Shown here in pieces: positions 35,470-43,100 of a DNA stretch of 64,000 nt (positions are counted from its first letter, which is position 1; each line of letters begins with the position of its first letter). The notes under the pieces are model-generated. The model did not search any database and was not told the origin of the DNA. It was given only the letters and a program-made list of their open reading frames with translations. The DNA comes from Candidatus Alistipes faecavium (GTDB taxonomy: Bacteria; Bacteroidota; Bacteroidia; Bacteroidales; Rikenellaceae): contig DWYP01000014.1 of NCBI GenBank assembly GCA_019118605.1, forward strand, positions 34,528-98,527, in the 5' to 3' direction. Made by a program: the position numbers and the translations under genes.

Positions 35470-37212
35470 TTAAGGGCGCCCGAGGCCGCGGACGATGCGG
35501 TAGTCGTCGATGCGCTGCCGCTCGTCCGCGGCGTCGAGTCCGTATCCCACGGCCATTTCGAGCGATTCGTCGCGTTCGCGGTCGGCGTCGGTCATGCGGC
35601 GCATGGCCTCGTGCGCGTTGCGTCCCGCGGCGATGGCGTCGTTGATCTCCTCGACGGTGGGAACATGCCCCAGCAGCGAGGCGTAGACCCGCAGGGCCCA
35701 GCTGTGGGCGTAGTCGTCGTAGTGCACGGCGAAGACGCGGAAGCGGTTGTCGACCTCTTCGGTCGAGACGAGTGCGCCGCGGTCGATGTCGTCGAGCGTG
35801 CGCTCCATTTCGCGGCGCGTGATGAACTGCCCGGCTGCGTCGAACCAGTCGCCGCTGCCGTCGTAGCGCGCCTCGTCGGAACCCTTGCCGAGCATCGCCC
35901 CGAGGGCCGCGACGATGGCCTTGTTGTAGAGCCGCAGCCCGCGCTCCAGGGCGGAGGCGCGGATCAGGGTCTTGTTGTAGCTGTATTCCGCGGCGTCGGG
36001 ATCCTGCTCGCGGAGTGCGTGGAGCGTATCCACGGCCCGGAGCATGGCCTGCGTGAAGTAGGGGTTGTACTCCTCGAAGTTGATGACGTCGCGCCCCACC
36101 TTGCGGCGGTCGCGTGCGGGCCACTTCTCCACGTCGCGCACGGTTCCGTAGCTTGTGAGGTTCGCCCCGGGCATGAGCCGCGAGTGCCCGTCGCGCTCGA
36201 TCAGGTAGGAGAAGGGCAGCGCCGAGGTGTCGTGGTGGTAGGAGTGGTGCCCCATAATCATCGTGAAGGCCCCCTCGAGTGCCGGGGACATGACGTAGGC
36301 GCCGCTTGCGAACTTGCAGCCTCTCAGATGCACGGCCTGATGTACGGCACCGCTCTTGAAGAGGTGGTTGCTCTGGTTCGAGCAGCTTCCGGCGTTGAAG
36401 AACGAGAACATCCCGGCGATGAGCAGCGAGGACTTGTGGTGCGAGACGGTGTAGGGCCCCGCGAAGATCGACGCGGCCTCGCCGTTCTCGCAGTGGGAGT
36501 TTGCGAAGAAGAGCGACTCGGCGGCCGTGAAGCCCTTGTCCATGCGGCAGCTCTCGCCCACGAAGCACCGCTCGAGGGTCACGCCGTTGTCGACGGCCGC
36601 ATGCTCGGCGACGATGAAGTCGTAGGCCTTGACGTCGACACCGACGTGCACGCCGTCGCAGAGGGTTCCGTTTTCGAGCGCCGAGGCGCCGTCGACCACC
36701 ACGTCGCGCCCGATGCGCACCTCGCGGATGAAGCGTGCGCCGACCAGGCGGGAGTTGCTTCCCACCTCGCCCATTTCGGAGGTGCGCTCCGCGGCATACG
36801 CTTCGACCATCCGTTCGAGTGCGGCGATCGTCTGCGGGCGGTGGCGGTAGACGGCCATGATGTAGGCCGCCTGCGCCGACATCGTGTCGTAGATCTTCAC
36901 CGTGCGGCCTCCGCACTCGTTCATCGTGGCCACGCCCACGCCGTTTCCGAAGGCCGAGCGGCGGCGGCATTCGAGGGACGTGACGCACTCGACGAGCACG
37001 CCCTCCCCGAGGCGGTAGTTCGCCACGCGCGAACGGATGACGCGGACCCCGGAGGCGATTTCGACCCTCCCTTCGAACCGGCTCTGCAGTAACTGACAGG
37101 GCTGGAAATCCTCCGATACGGAGAGCTGTTCCCACGCCTCGGCCGAATTGCCGAGGGCTTCAAGAGCGGCGATCTCCGCCGCGGTCAATGGTCTGAAAGC
37201 CTTCTTTTCCAT
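35470..37212 (-). CDS. DUF4954 family protein
   Basis: A 580-residue protein starting FRPLTAAEIAALEALGNSAEAWEQL. It has many hexapeptide-like turns (IASGVRVIRSRVANYRLGEGVLVE, GARFIREVRIGRDVVVDGASALENGTLCDGVHVGVDVKAYDFIVAEHAAVDNGVTL), which indicate a left-handed beta-helix in the first half and helices in the second. This pattern and length match DUF4954, common in Bacteroidetes, often annotated as related to sugar nucleotidyl- or acyltransferases without proof. The ATG at 37212 lies 12 nt after a consensus TATCTTTG box, so the longer start at 37254 is rejected. It is embedded in the VWA/kinase-WG run. Confidence 0.65.
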   Translation of the reverse strand: MEKKAFRPLTAAEIAALEALGNSAEAWEQLSVSEDFQPCQLLQSRFEGRVEIASGVRVIRSRVANYRLGEGVLVECVTSLECRRRSAFGNGVGVATMNECGGRTVKIYDTMSAQAAYIMAVYRHRPQTIAALERMVEAYAAERTSEMGEVGSNSRLVGARFIREVRIGRDVVVDGASALENGTLCDGVHVGVDVKAYDFIVAEHAAVDNGVTLERCFVGESCRMDKGFTAAESLFFANSHCENGEAASIFAGPYTVSHHKSSLLIAGMFSFFNAGSCSNQSNHLFKSGAVHQAVHLRGCKFASGAYVMSPALEGAFTMIMGHHSYHHDTSALPFSYLIERDGHSRLMPGANLTSYGTVRDVEKWPARDRRKVGRDVINFEEYNPYFTQAMLRAVDTLHALREQDPDAAEYSYNKTLIRASALERGLRLYNKAIVAALGAMLGKGSDEARYDGSGDWFDAAGQFITRREMERTLDDIDRGALVSTEEVDNRFRVFAVHYDDYAHSWALRVYASLLGHVPTVEEINDAIAAGRNAHEAMRRMTDADRERDESLEMAVGYGLDAADERQRIDDYRIVRGLGRP

Positions 37213-37224
37213 AATCTTTGCATG

Positions 37225-37254
37225 CAAAGATAAACATTTGCCTTGAATTTTCAA
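37225..37254 (-). promoter_or_regulatory. Promoter of DUF4954 gene
   Basis: Leftward: TTG (complement of 37252-37254), 19-nt spacer, TATCTTTG (complement of 37225-37232), 12 nt before the ATG. It drives DUF4954 and probably the VWA and pseudokinase genes, separately from the upstream kinase-WG gene. Confidence 0.75.
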
Positions 37255-37270
37255 CTCCGAGGTGCCGACA

Positions 37271-38527
37271 TCAGCCGAGAGGGTGCGCCGTGCAGCTCCC
37301 TGCGTGCGGTTCCGGCTCTCCGGCGGGCGTTTCGTTCCCCGCGCGGTCGATCTGCATCCGGCGCCCGTTGCGCACGACCTGCGCGCATCCGTTGCGGAAG
37401 GGCTTTACCGAGTCGCAGCCCGGACAGCTCAGACACACCCGCCCGCTGCCGTCGATGAAGTGCCACGTGCGTCCCAGCTGCACGGCGCCCCACCCTTCGG
37501 AGAAGTCGAAACCGTTGTCGTAGCGCGGTGGGATGACCACCCTTTCGGGGGTGCGGTATCCCCACAGGCCGTTCTCGACATAGAGCTCGGGCGGCTCCGG
37601 GAGCGTGCCGGCCTCGACAACACCCGCCTCCACAGCGCCGACCTCCACAGCGCCGGCCTCCACAGCGCCGGCCTCCCGCACGGATGCCGCCAAGAACTCT
37701 GCCAAACCGAAGAGTTGCGGCGTCGGGGAGGCCAACAGGCGTGCGATACGGTATTGCAGGGCCATGCCGCGGCGTTCGAAGAGCTCCATGACCTCGCGGT
37801 AGGCGGCGTCGCGCCCGCGGAGAATCTCCCGGGGCGTGAAGAGCATCCCGTCGCTCTCGGCATGCCGCGCGCGGAGCGACGGGTCGAGGGCCAGGGCATG
37901 CAGGGCCGTGGAGATCAGCGCCGCGGGGAAGTCGTCGAGCTGGGCATTGAAGTCCGCGGCCGTGCGTGCGGGGTGCTGGTAGGCCGCCGTGCCCAGTTCG
38001 GGGCTCTGCTCTCCGGCGAACTCCGGAAGATAGGCCGCATCGAAATCGATCAGGCGGAGGATGCCCTGCGCATCGACGATGATGTTCTCGGGCTTGAGGT
38101 CTCCGTGGGCCCGGTCGTCGGACACCAGCCGGGCCGCCAGGGCGTCGAACGCCGCGGCCAGGGCCTGCAGACGCTGCGTGTCCCGCTCCGCCGCGGCACG
38201 CTCCGCCGCCTCGGAGAGCGTCTCGCCCTCGATCCACTCTCCGACGACGACATCGACCCAAGTCCCGGTTCCCGCGGTGTCGTAGAGGTAGAGCTCCTTT
38301 TCGAGGAACCGCTCGCCGTAAATCTCGCGCAGGTGGCGCATCGGGCGCAGGTAGCAGCGCAGGGATCGCACCTGCCCGCGGTGGCGGATACGGAACACCA
38401 CGGCGCTGTTTCCCGCGGCGTACAGCAGGGCTCCGCGGGCGTCGCGGCACACTTCGGCCCCGGCAAGGGTGCGCAGCAGCCCCTCGGGATCGGAGAGTGT
38501 CAGCAGGTATTGGCGCAGCGTGTGCAT
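37271..38527 (-). CDS. Protein kinase-like protein with WG repeats
   Basis: A 418-residue cytoplasmic protein. The kinase fold spans about residues 1-230: LLYAAGNSAVVFRIRHRGQVRSLRCYLR (no typical Lys at beta3; Arg present), VGEWIEGETLSEAAE hinge, catalytic loop HGDLKPENI, and metal-binding DFD in LIDFDAAYLPEF in place of DFG. A repeat-rich linker (AGAVEAGAVEVGAVEAGVVEAG) follows, then two WG-type repeats (ENGLWGYRTPERVVIPPRYDNGFDFSEGWGAV and RTWHFIDGSGRV). Catalytic Asp and Asn are kept, so kinase activity is possible, unlike the sister pseudokinase. It is followed by DUF4954 after 58 bp. Confidence 0.78.
   Translation of the reverse strand: MHTLRQYLLTLSDPEGLLRTLAGAEVCRDARGALLYAAGNSAVVFRIRHRGQVRSLRCYLRPMRHLREIYGERFLEKELYLYDTAGTGTWVDVVVGEWIEGETLSEAAERAAAERDTQRLQALAAAFDALAARLVSDDRAHGDLKPENIIVDAQGILRLIDFDAAYLPEFAGEQSPELGTAAYQHPARTAADFNAQLDDFPAALISTALHALALDPSLRARHAESDGMLFTPREILRGRDAAYREVMELFERRGMALQYRIARLLASPTPQLFGLAEFLAASVREAGAVEAGAVEVGAVEAGVVEAGTLPEPPELYVENGLWGYRTPERVVIPPRYDNGFDFSEGWGAVQLGRTWHFIDGSGRVCLSCPGCDSVKPFRNGCAQVVRNGRRMQIDRAGNETPAGEPEPHAGSCTAHPLG
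37608..37680. repeat. 15-bp in-frame tandem repeat in kinase-WG gene
   Basis: About four to five units of CTCCACAGCGCCGGC with small changes, encoding the repeating Val-Glu-Ala-Gly-Ala linker between the kinase and WG parts. Unit length keeps the frame. Confidence 0.85.
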
Positions 38528-38641
38528 GGGGTTCGGAAGGATTCGGAAGGGATCGGGTGGATAGGGGGCTACGAAAAACCGGAGCGCGTCGGCTCCGGTC
38601 GTTCCGTTCCGGATGTCGGCTCCGGTCGTTCGGCTGTCGGT

Positions 38642-39175
38642 TTAGTGGCAGTTGCAGTGGTCGTCGCAGCAGCCGTCGTGGCATCCGTCGTGGCAGTCGC
38701 CGCAGGAGCAGTGTCCCTGCAGGTCTTCGGGGGTCACGTCGCGCACCGAGACCACCTCGACCTCGAAGTTCAGCGTCTTGCCGGCCATCGGGTGGTTGAA
38801 GTCCATCTTCACGTGCTCGTCGCCGACCTCCTTGACGATGCCCATCATGCGGTTGCCCTGGGCGTCGCTCATCGGCACCTGGCTTCCCTCGAAGAGGATG
38901 TCCTCGGCGAGTTTTCCGTCGACCATGAAGATGTTCTTCGGGAGGTCGACGATCGCCTCGGCGATCACCTCACCGTACCCGTCCTTCGGCGAGAGGGTGA
39001 ACGATACGGCCTCTCCGGGCTCCTTGCCGAGGATGGCCTCCTCGAACTTCGGGAGCAGCATGCCCGTTCCGAAGATGAACTCCAGGGGCTGCCCGGGACG
39101 CGACTGGTCTGCGATCTTGCCGTCGACGGTGAGCTTGTAGTCCACGCCGACCATTTTGTTCTGTGCTACTTTCAT
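38642..39175 (-). CDS. slyD: SlyD-like FKBP peptidyl-prolyl isomerase
   Basis: A 177-residue two-domain isomerase/chaperone. The FKBP part has DYKLTVDGKIADQSRPGQPLEFIFGTGMLLPKFEEAILG; the inserted IF (insert-in-flap) domain has DLPKNIFMVDGKLAEDILFEG; then MDFNHPMAGKTLNFEVEV closes the FKBP fold. The last ~22 residues are Cys/His/Asp-rich (GHCSCGDCHDGCHDGCC and on), a metal-binding tail like that of SlyD, which binds nickel and other metals. The start at 39175 is set by MKVAQNKMVGVDYKLT; 32 extra residues of the longer frame are atypical. It is separate from the kinase-WG gene by 114 bp. Confidence 0.93.
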   Translation of the reverse strand: MKVAQNKMVGVDYKLTVDGKIADQSRPGQPLEFIFGTGMLLPKFEEAILGKEPGEAVSFTLSPKDGYGEVIAEAIVDLPKNIFMVDGKLAEDILFEGSQVPMSDAQGNRMMGIVKEVGDEHVKMDFNHPMAGKTLNFEVEVVSVRDVTPEDLQGHCSCGDCHDGCHDGCCDDHCNCH

Positions 39176-39355
39176 GCGAATATGTTCTTTTTTAAGTGTT
39201 TTCCGGAAAAAGGGTCTCCTCTGCCCGGGCGGTGTCCGTCTGCAGGCGTGCATTCCGTCCCGGGCGTCCAAAGGTACGCACTTCGGGGCGAGTTGCCAAA
39301 TTCTCGGGCGAAATTTTCACCTTCGGACACACCGAAAACCGTGCCGCAGGGTGCG

Positions 39356-39390
39356 AAAAGCGGCGGCATAGGGTTTTGCCGCCGCTTTTT
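39356..39390. terminator. Terminator-like hairpin between slyD and gcvP
   Basis: An AAAAGCGGCGGC arm pairs with GCCGCCGCTTTTT, about 12 bp, loop 10 nt. It is active in either direction by sequence; it most likely ends the leftward gcvP transcript. The 349-bp spacer (39176-39524) otherwise has only the triple repeat noted separately. Confidence 0.75.
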
Positions 39391-39421
39391 CGTCGTGCGG
39401 ACGCCTCCGGCGGGATTCCTC

Positions 39422-39520
39422 CTTCCGGACGCTCCCTGCATCGGGACTCTCCTTCCAAGTGCCCCTGCATCGGGACTCTCTTCCGGACGCCCCTGCATCG
39501 GGACTCTCTTCCGGGCCGCC
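39422..39520. repeat. 28-29 bp imperfect repeat, three copies
   Basis: The 16-mer CCTGCATCGGGACTCT occurs at 39435, 39464 and 39492 in near-identical 28-29 bp units containing CTTCC. Non-coding, immediately after the gcvP stop. Confidence 0.85.
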
Positions 39521-39524
39521 CTTG

Positions 39525-42356
39525 TCAGTCGCAGTTGCGGCAACAGAGGTTGCGGTCTCCGTAGCCGTTGTCGATCTTCGTCACGTAGGGGAAGAACTTC
39601 GCCGTGCGTACCCATTCGAGCGGGAAGGCGGCCTGCATGCGCGGGTAGGGGTGAGTCCATTCTCCCGCCAGCTCGACGGCCGTATGGGGAGCGTTGACCA
39701 CCACGTTGTCCTTCTCGCCCGCGGCGGCCGCGGCCTCGCATTCGCGCTTGATCTCGACCAGCGCCTCGATGAAGCGATCCATCTCCTCCTTGGGCTCCGA
39801 TTCGGTGGGCTCGACCATCAGCGTCTCGTGCACGGGGAACGAGAGCGTCGGGGCGTGGAATCCGTAGTCCATCAGGCGGTGCGCGATGTCGCCGCAGTCG
39901 ATGTCGTACTCCTTCTTGAAGTGCGTGAGGTCGAGGATCATCTCATGCCCCACGCGCCCCGTCTCGCCCGAATAGTAGGTGCGGTACTCGTTCTTGAGCG
40001 CCGAGGACATGTAGTTGGCGTTGACGATGGCCATTTCGGTGGCGCGTCGCAGCCCGTTGGCTCCGAGCATCTTGATGTATCCGTAGGTGATCGGGAGCAG
40101 CATGGCCGAGCCCCACGGTGCCGAAGCCACGGCCGTGATGCCCTCCTCGCCGCCTGTTGCGACGATCGGGTGCGTGGGGAGGAACGGCTTGAGGTGCTCG
40201 GCCACGCAGATCGGGCCGACGCCCGGGCCGCCGCCTCCGTGGGGCATGGCGAAGGTCTTGTGGAGGTTCAGGTGGCAGACGTCGGCTCCGATGTATCCGG
40301 GGTTCGTGAGGCCCACCTGGGCGTTCATGTTCGCGCCGTCCATGTAGACCTGGCCTCCGGCGTCGTGCACCGCGTCGACGATCTCGCGGATGCGGCTCTC
40401 GAAGACGCCGTGCGTCGAGGGGTAGGTGACCATCAGGCCGCAGAGCTCCGAACTGTATTCGCGGGCCTTTGCCTCGAGGTCTCCGATGTCGATGTTGCCC
40501 CGATCGTCGCAGGCCACCGTGACGATCTTCATCCCGGCCATTGCCGCCGAAGCGGGGTTCGTGCCGTGGGCCGAGGCGGGGATGAGCACGACGTTGCGGT
40601 ATCCCTGCCCGCGGCTCTGGTGGTAGGCGCGGATGACCATCAACCCCGAATATTCGCCCGCGGCGCCCGAGTTGGGCTGCAGCGAACAGGCGGCGAATCC
40701 GGTGATCGTCGCCAGGTCGCGCTCCAGCTCGGCGATGAGTTCCATGTAGCCTTCGGCCTGGTCGGCCGGGGCGAAGGGGTGCATGTGCTGGAACCCCGCG
40801 AGCGAGAGCGGCTGCATGAGGGCCGCGGCGTTGAGTTTCATGGTGCACGATCCGAGGGAGATCATCGAGTTGGCGAGCGAGATGTCGCGCAGCTCGAGGC
40901 GCTTGATGTAGCGCATCAGGGCGCTCTCCGAGCGGTATGCGTTGAAAACGGGCTCCTGGAGGTAGGGCGATTCGCGGCGCAGGGCGGCGGGGATCGCGGG
41001 CTCCTCGGCCATCTTCACGGCCTTGGCCTTGCGGCCCTTCGCGGCGGCGAAGATCCGCACGACGGCCTCCACCTCGTCGGGGGTCGTCACCTCGTCGAAC
41101 GACATGCGCACGCGCCCCTCCGAGGGGTAGAAGAAGTTGATCCCTTCGTCGAGGGCCAGCGACTGCACGACGGCGGCTTCGGCCTCGACCTCGAGCGTGT
41201 CGAAGAACTCCCTTGCTGCGAGCCTGTAGTCCAGCGCTTCGAGGGCGCGGGCCACGGTCAGGGCGGCGAGATGGGCCGTGCGCGCTGCGCGGAGCAGCCC
41301 TTCGGCGCCGTTGTAGACGCAGTAGAATCCGACCATCGAGGCCATCAGGGCCGAGGCGGTGCAGATGTTCGACGTGGCGCGCTCGCGCTTGATGTGCTGC
41401 TCGCGCATCTGCAGGGCCATGCGCAGGGCCTTGTTTCCGAGGCGGTCCACCGAGACGCCGATGATGCGCCCGGGCATGTTGCGCTTGAAGGCCTCGCGCG
41501 TGGCCATGTATCCGGCTCCGGGGCCTCCGAAGCCCATCGGGGTTCCGAGGCGCTGCGTGGTGCCCACGGCGATGTCGGCGCCCCATTCGCCCGGGGCCTT
41601 GAGCAGGGCGAGCGAGAGGAGGTCGGCAACGGCCGTCACGAGGGCGCCCCGGGCATGTGCCGCGGCGGTGAAGTCCGAGTAGTCGCGCACGGCACCGTCG
41701 GCGGCCGGGTACTGCACGATGGCTCCGAACTCCCGTCCGGTGAATTCGTATTCGTCGTATTCGTCGATAATCAGTTCGATGCCGAAGGGTTCGCTGCGCG
41801 TGAGCAGGACGTCGAGCGTCTGGGGGAAGATGTTGCGGTCGACGAAGAGCTGGTTGCGGCCCTCCCTGACGGCCTCGCGCGAACGCAGCGCGAACATCAT
41901 CAGCATGGCTTCGGCGGCGGCCGTACCCTCGTCGAGCAGCGAGCAGTTGCCGATCTGCATGCCCGTGAGGGAGATCACCGCGGTCTGGAAGTTGAGCAGC
42001 GCCTCGAGGCGACCCTGGGAGATCTCGGCCTGATAGGGGGTGTAGGAGGTGTACCACGCGGGGTTCTCGAAGACGTTGCGGGCCACGGCGGCCGGTACGG
42101 CGCAGGGGTAGTAGCCCATTCCGATGAAGGATCGCAGCATGCGGTTGCGGTCGGCCAGGGCGCGGATGTGGGCGGCGAATTCGTATTCGCTCATTCCCTC
42201 GGCGGGCAGTGCGAGGGGTTTCTTGAGGCGGATGGAGGCGGGAATGACCTGCGCGATCAGTTCGTCGACCGAGCCGACGCCGATCGTGTCGAGCATGGCC
42301 TTCAACTCTTTGTCGTTGCTGACGCCGATGTGGCGTGCTGAAAACTTGTCGAACAT
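39525..42356 (-). CDS. gcvP: Glycine dehydrogenase (decarboxylating), P-protein
   Basis: A 943-residue single-chain P-protein of the glycine cleavage system. It decarboxylates glycine with pyridoxal phosphate and passes aminomethyl to the H-protein. It opens with FSARHIGVSNDKEL, has MGYYPCAVPAAVARNVFENPAWYTSYTPYQAEISQGRLEALLNFQ (N-half) and, in the C-half, the PLP lysine in HLNLHKTFAMPHGGGGPGVGP. The full two-half form is present, about the length of E. coli GcvP (957). gcvT and gcvH are not in the window. The start at 42356 is chosen by the conserved N-terminus; the 47 residues upstream derive from the 17-bp minisatellite. Confidence 0.97.
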   Translation of the reverse strand: MFDKFSARHIGVSNDKELKAMLDTIGVGSVDELIAQVIPASIRLKKPLALPAEGMSEYEFAAHIRALADRNRMLRSFIGMGYYPCAVPAAVARNVFENPAWYTSYTPYQAEISQGRLEALLNFQTAVISLTGMQIGNCSLLDEGTAAAEAMLMMFALRSREAVREGRNQLFVDRNIFPQTLDVLLTRSEPFGIELIIDEYDEYEFTGREFGAIVQYPAADGAVRDYSDFTAAAHARGALVTAVADLLSLALLKAPGEWGADIAVGTTQRLGTPMGFGGPGAGYMATREAFKRNMPGRIIGVSVDRLGNKALRMALQMREQHIKRERATSNICTASALMASMVGFYCVYNGAEGLLRAARTAHLAALTVARALEALDYRLAAREFFDTLEVEAEAAVVQSLALDEGINFFYPSEGRVRMSFDEVTTPDEVEAVVRIFAAAKGRKAKAVKMAEEPAIPAALRRESPYLQEPVFNAYRSESALMRYIKRLELRDISLANSMISLGSCTMKLNAAALMQPLSLAGFQHMHPFAPADQAEGYMELIAELERDLATITGFAACSLQPNSGAAGEYSGLMVIRAYHQSRGQGYRNVVLIPASAHGTNPASAAMAGMKIVTVACDDRGNIDIGDLEAKAREYSSELCGLMVTYPSTHGVFESRIREIVDAVHDAGGQVYMDGANMNAQVGLTNPGYIGADVCHLNLHKTFAMPHGGGGPGVGPICVAEHLKPFLPTHPIVATGGEEGITAVASAPWGSAMLLPITYGYIKMLGANGLRRATEMAIVNANYMSSALKNEYRTYYSGETGRVGHEMILDLTHFKKEYDIDCGDIAHRLMDYGFHAPTLSFPVHETLMVEPTESEPKEEMDRFIEALVEIKRECEAAAAAGEKDNVVVNAPHTAVELAGEWTHPYPRMQAAFPLEWVRTAKFFPYVTKIDNGYGDRNLCCRNCD

Positions 42357-42433
42357 GTTGGAATATGAGGTTTTTCGGTGTTTTGGCGGTGTACGGCCCG
42401 GGACGCTTCGCGAACCGGCGCTTCGGGATGCGG

Positions 42434-42563
42434 GGCCCTCTCTCAGGCCCGGCCCTCTCTCAGACCCGGCCCTTCCGCAGGCCCGGCTCTCTCTCAAACC
42501 CGGCCCTCCCTCAGGCCCGGTTCTCTCTCAAGCCCGGCCCTCTCTCAGGCCCGGCCCTTCCGG
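42434..42563. repeat. 17-bp minisatellite upstream of gcvP
   Basis: Seven full units (42434-42552) plus a partial eighth of a 17-bp motif with the form GGCCCTCTCTCAGGCCC, each differing by 0-4 bases. The array is pyrimidine-rich on the plus strand, lies 78 bp before the gcvP start and about 160 bp before the B12 promoter on the other strand. Confidence 0.92.
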
Positions 42564-42723
42564 CGCATACAAAGGTAATCCAAACCCTCGGACGTGCAAA
42601 ATTTTTGATCTGTTTTTTCTCCCGGGGGCGGGATTTCGGGCTTTGCGGCGGCTTCGGAGCCCGAAAGTGCGCTTTCCTGGCGGCTTCGGGAAGGGAAATG
42701 CCGTTTCTGCGGAAAATTTTTCG

Positions 42724-42731
42724 TATCTTTG
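42724..42731 (+). promoter_or_regulatory. Promoter -7 element of the B12 uptake operon
   Basis: TATCTTTG, a perfect -7 box, lies 5 nt before the first paired base of the cobalamin riboswitch, so transcription would start right at the aptamer. No clear TTG at -33. Confidence 0.7.
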
Positions 42732-42735
42732 CCCC

Positions 42736-42920
42736 GCAAGGTTCCTGCACCGGGCTGCGCCCGGTCGGTGAAACGGGAATCCGGTGCGAATCCGGAACAG
42801 TACCTGCTGCTGTGAGTTCCCTTCTCCGCACAGCGAGAAGCGTCGTCTGCCGCACTCTTTGCCACTGGCCTCCGGCCGGGAAGGCGCGGCCGGCGGAACA
42901 AGTCAGAAGACCGGCCTTGC
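42736..42920 (+). ncRNA. Cobalamin (B12) riboswitch
   Basis: The outer stem pairs GCAAGG (42736-42741) with CCTTGC (42915-42920). Inside are the conserved core GGTGAAACGGGAATCCGGTG and the CTGCTGTGA-type junction. The B12 box AGTCAGAAGACCGGCC lies at 42901-42916. These are the landmarks of the AdoCbl/cobalamin aptamer. A 180-nt leader follows before the first gene, with a hairpin (CGGACGG/CCGTCCG near 43036-43062) that may be part of the expression platform. It should repress the operon when B12 is plentiful. Confidence 0.93.
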
Positions 42921-43100
42921 CGCTTTTTGTGGATTTGCTCCTGCGGGTCTCAGGCAGAAATCGTACCGTTTGATCTCCATTCATTCAGTCGGTTTTCCGA
43001 ATGTGCCCCGGGAACGCTCCGAGGCTGCCCGGCCGCGGACGGCACGCACCATTCCGTCCGGGATCGGCCCCTGCGGAGCGGAAACTTGAACCGATTGCGC

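Noticed and set aside
33586..39175. A complete TerY-P triad (VWA, kinase, PP2C).
   Set aside because: No PP2C-type phosphatase is visible among the neighbours, so the known triad name was not applied.
42434..42563. CRISPR array.
   Set aside because: Units are 17 bp and directly adjacent with no unique spacers, and no cas genes are present. The same applies to the other arrays in the window.
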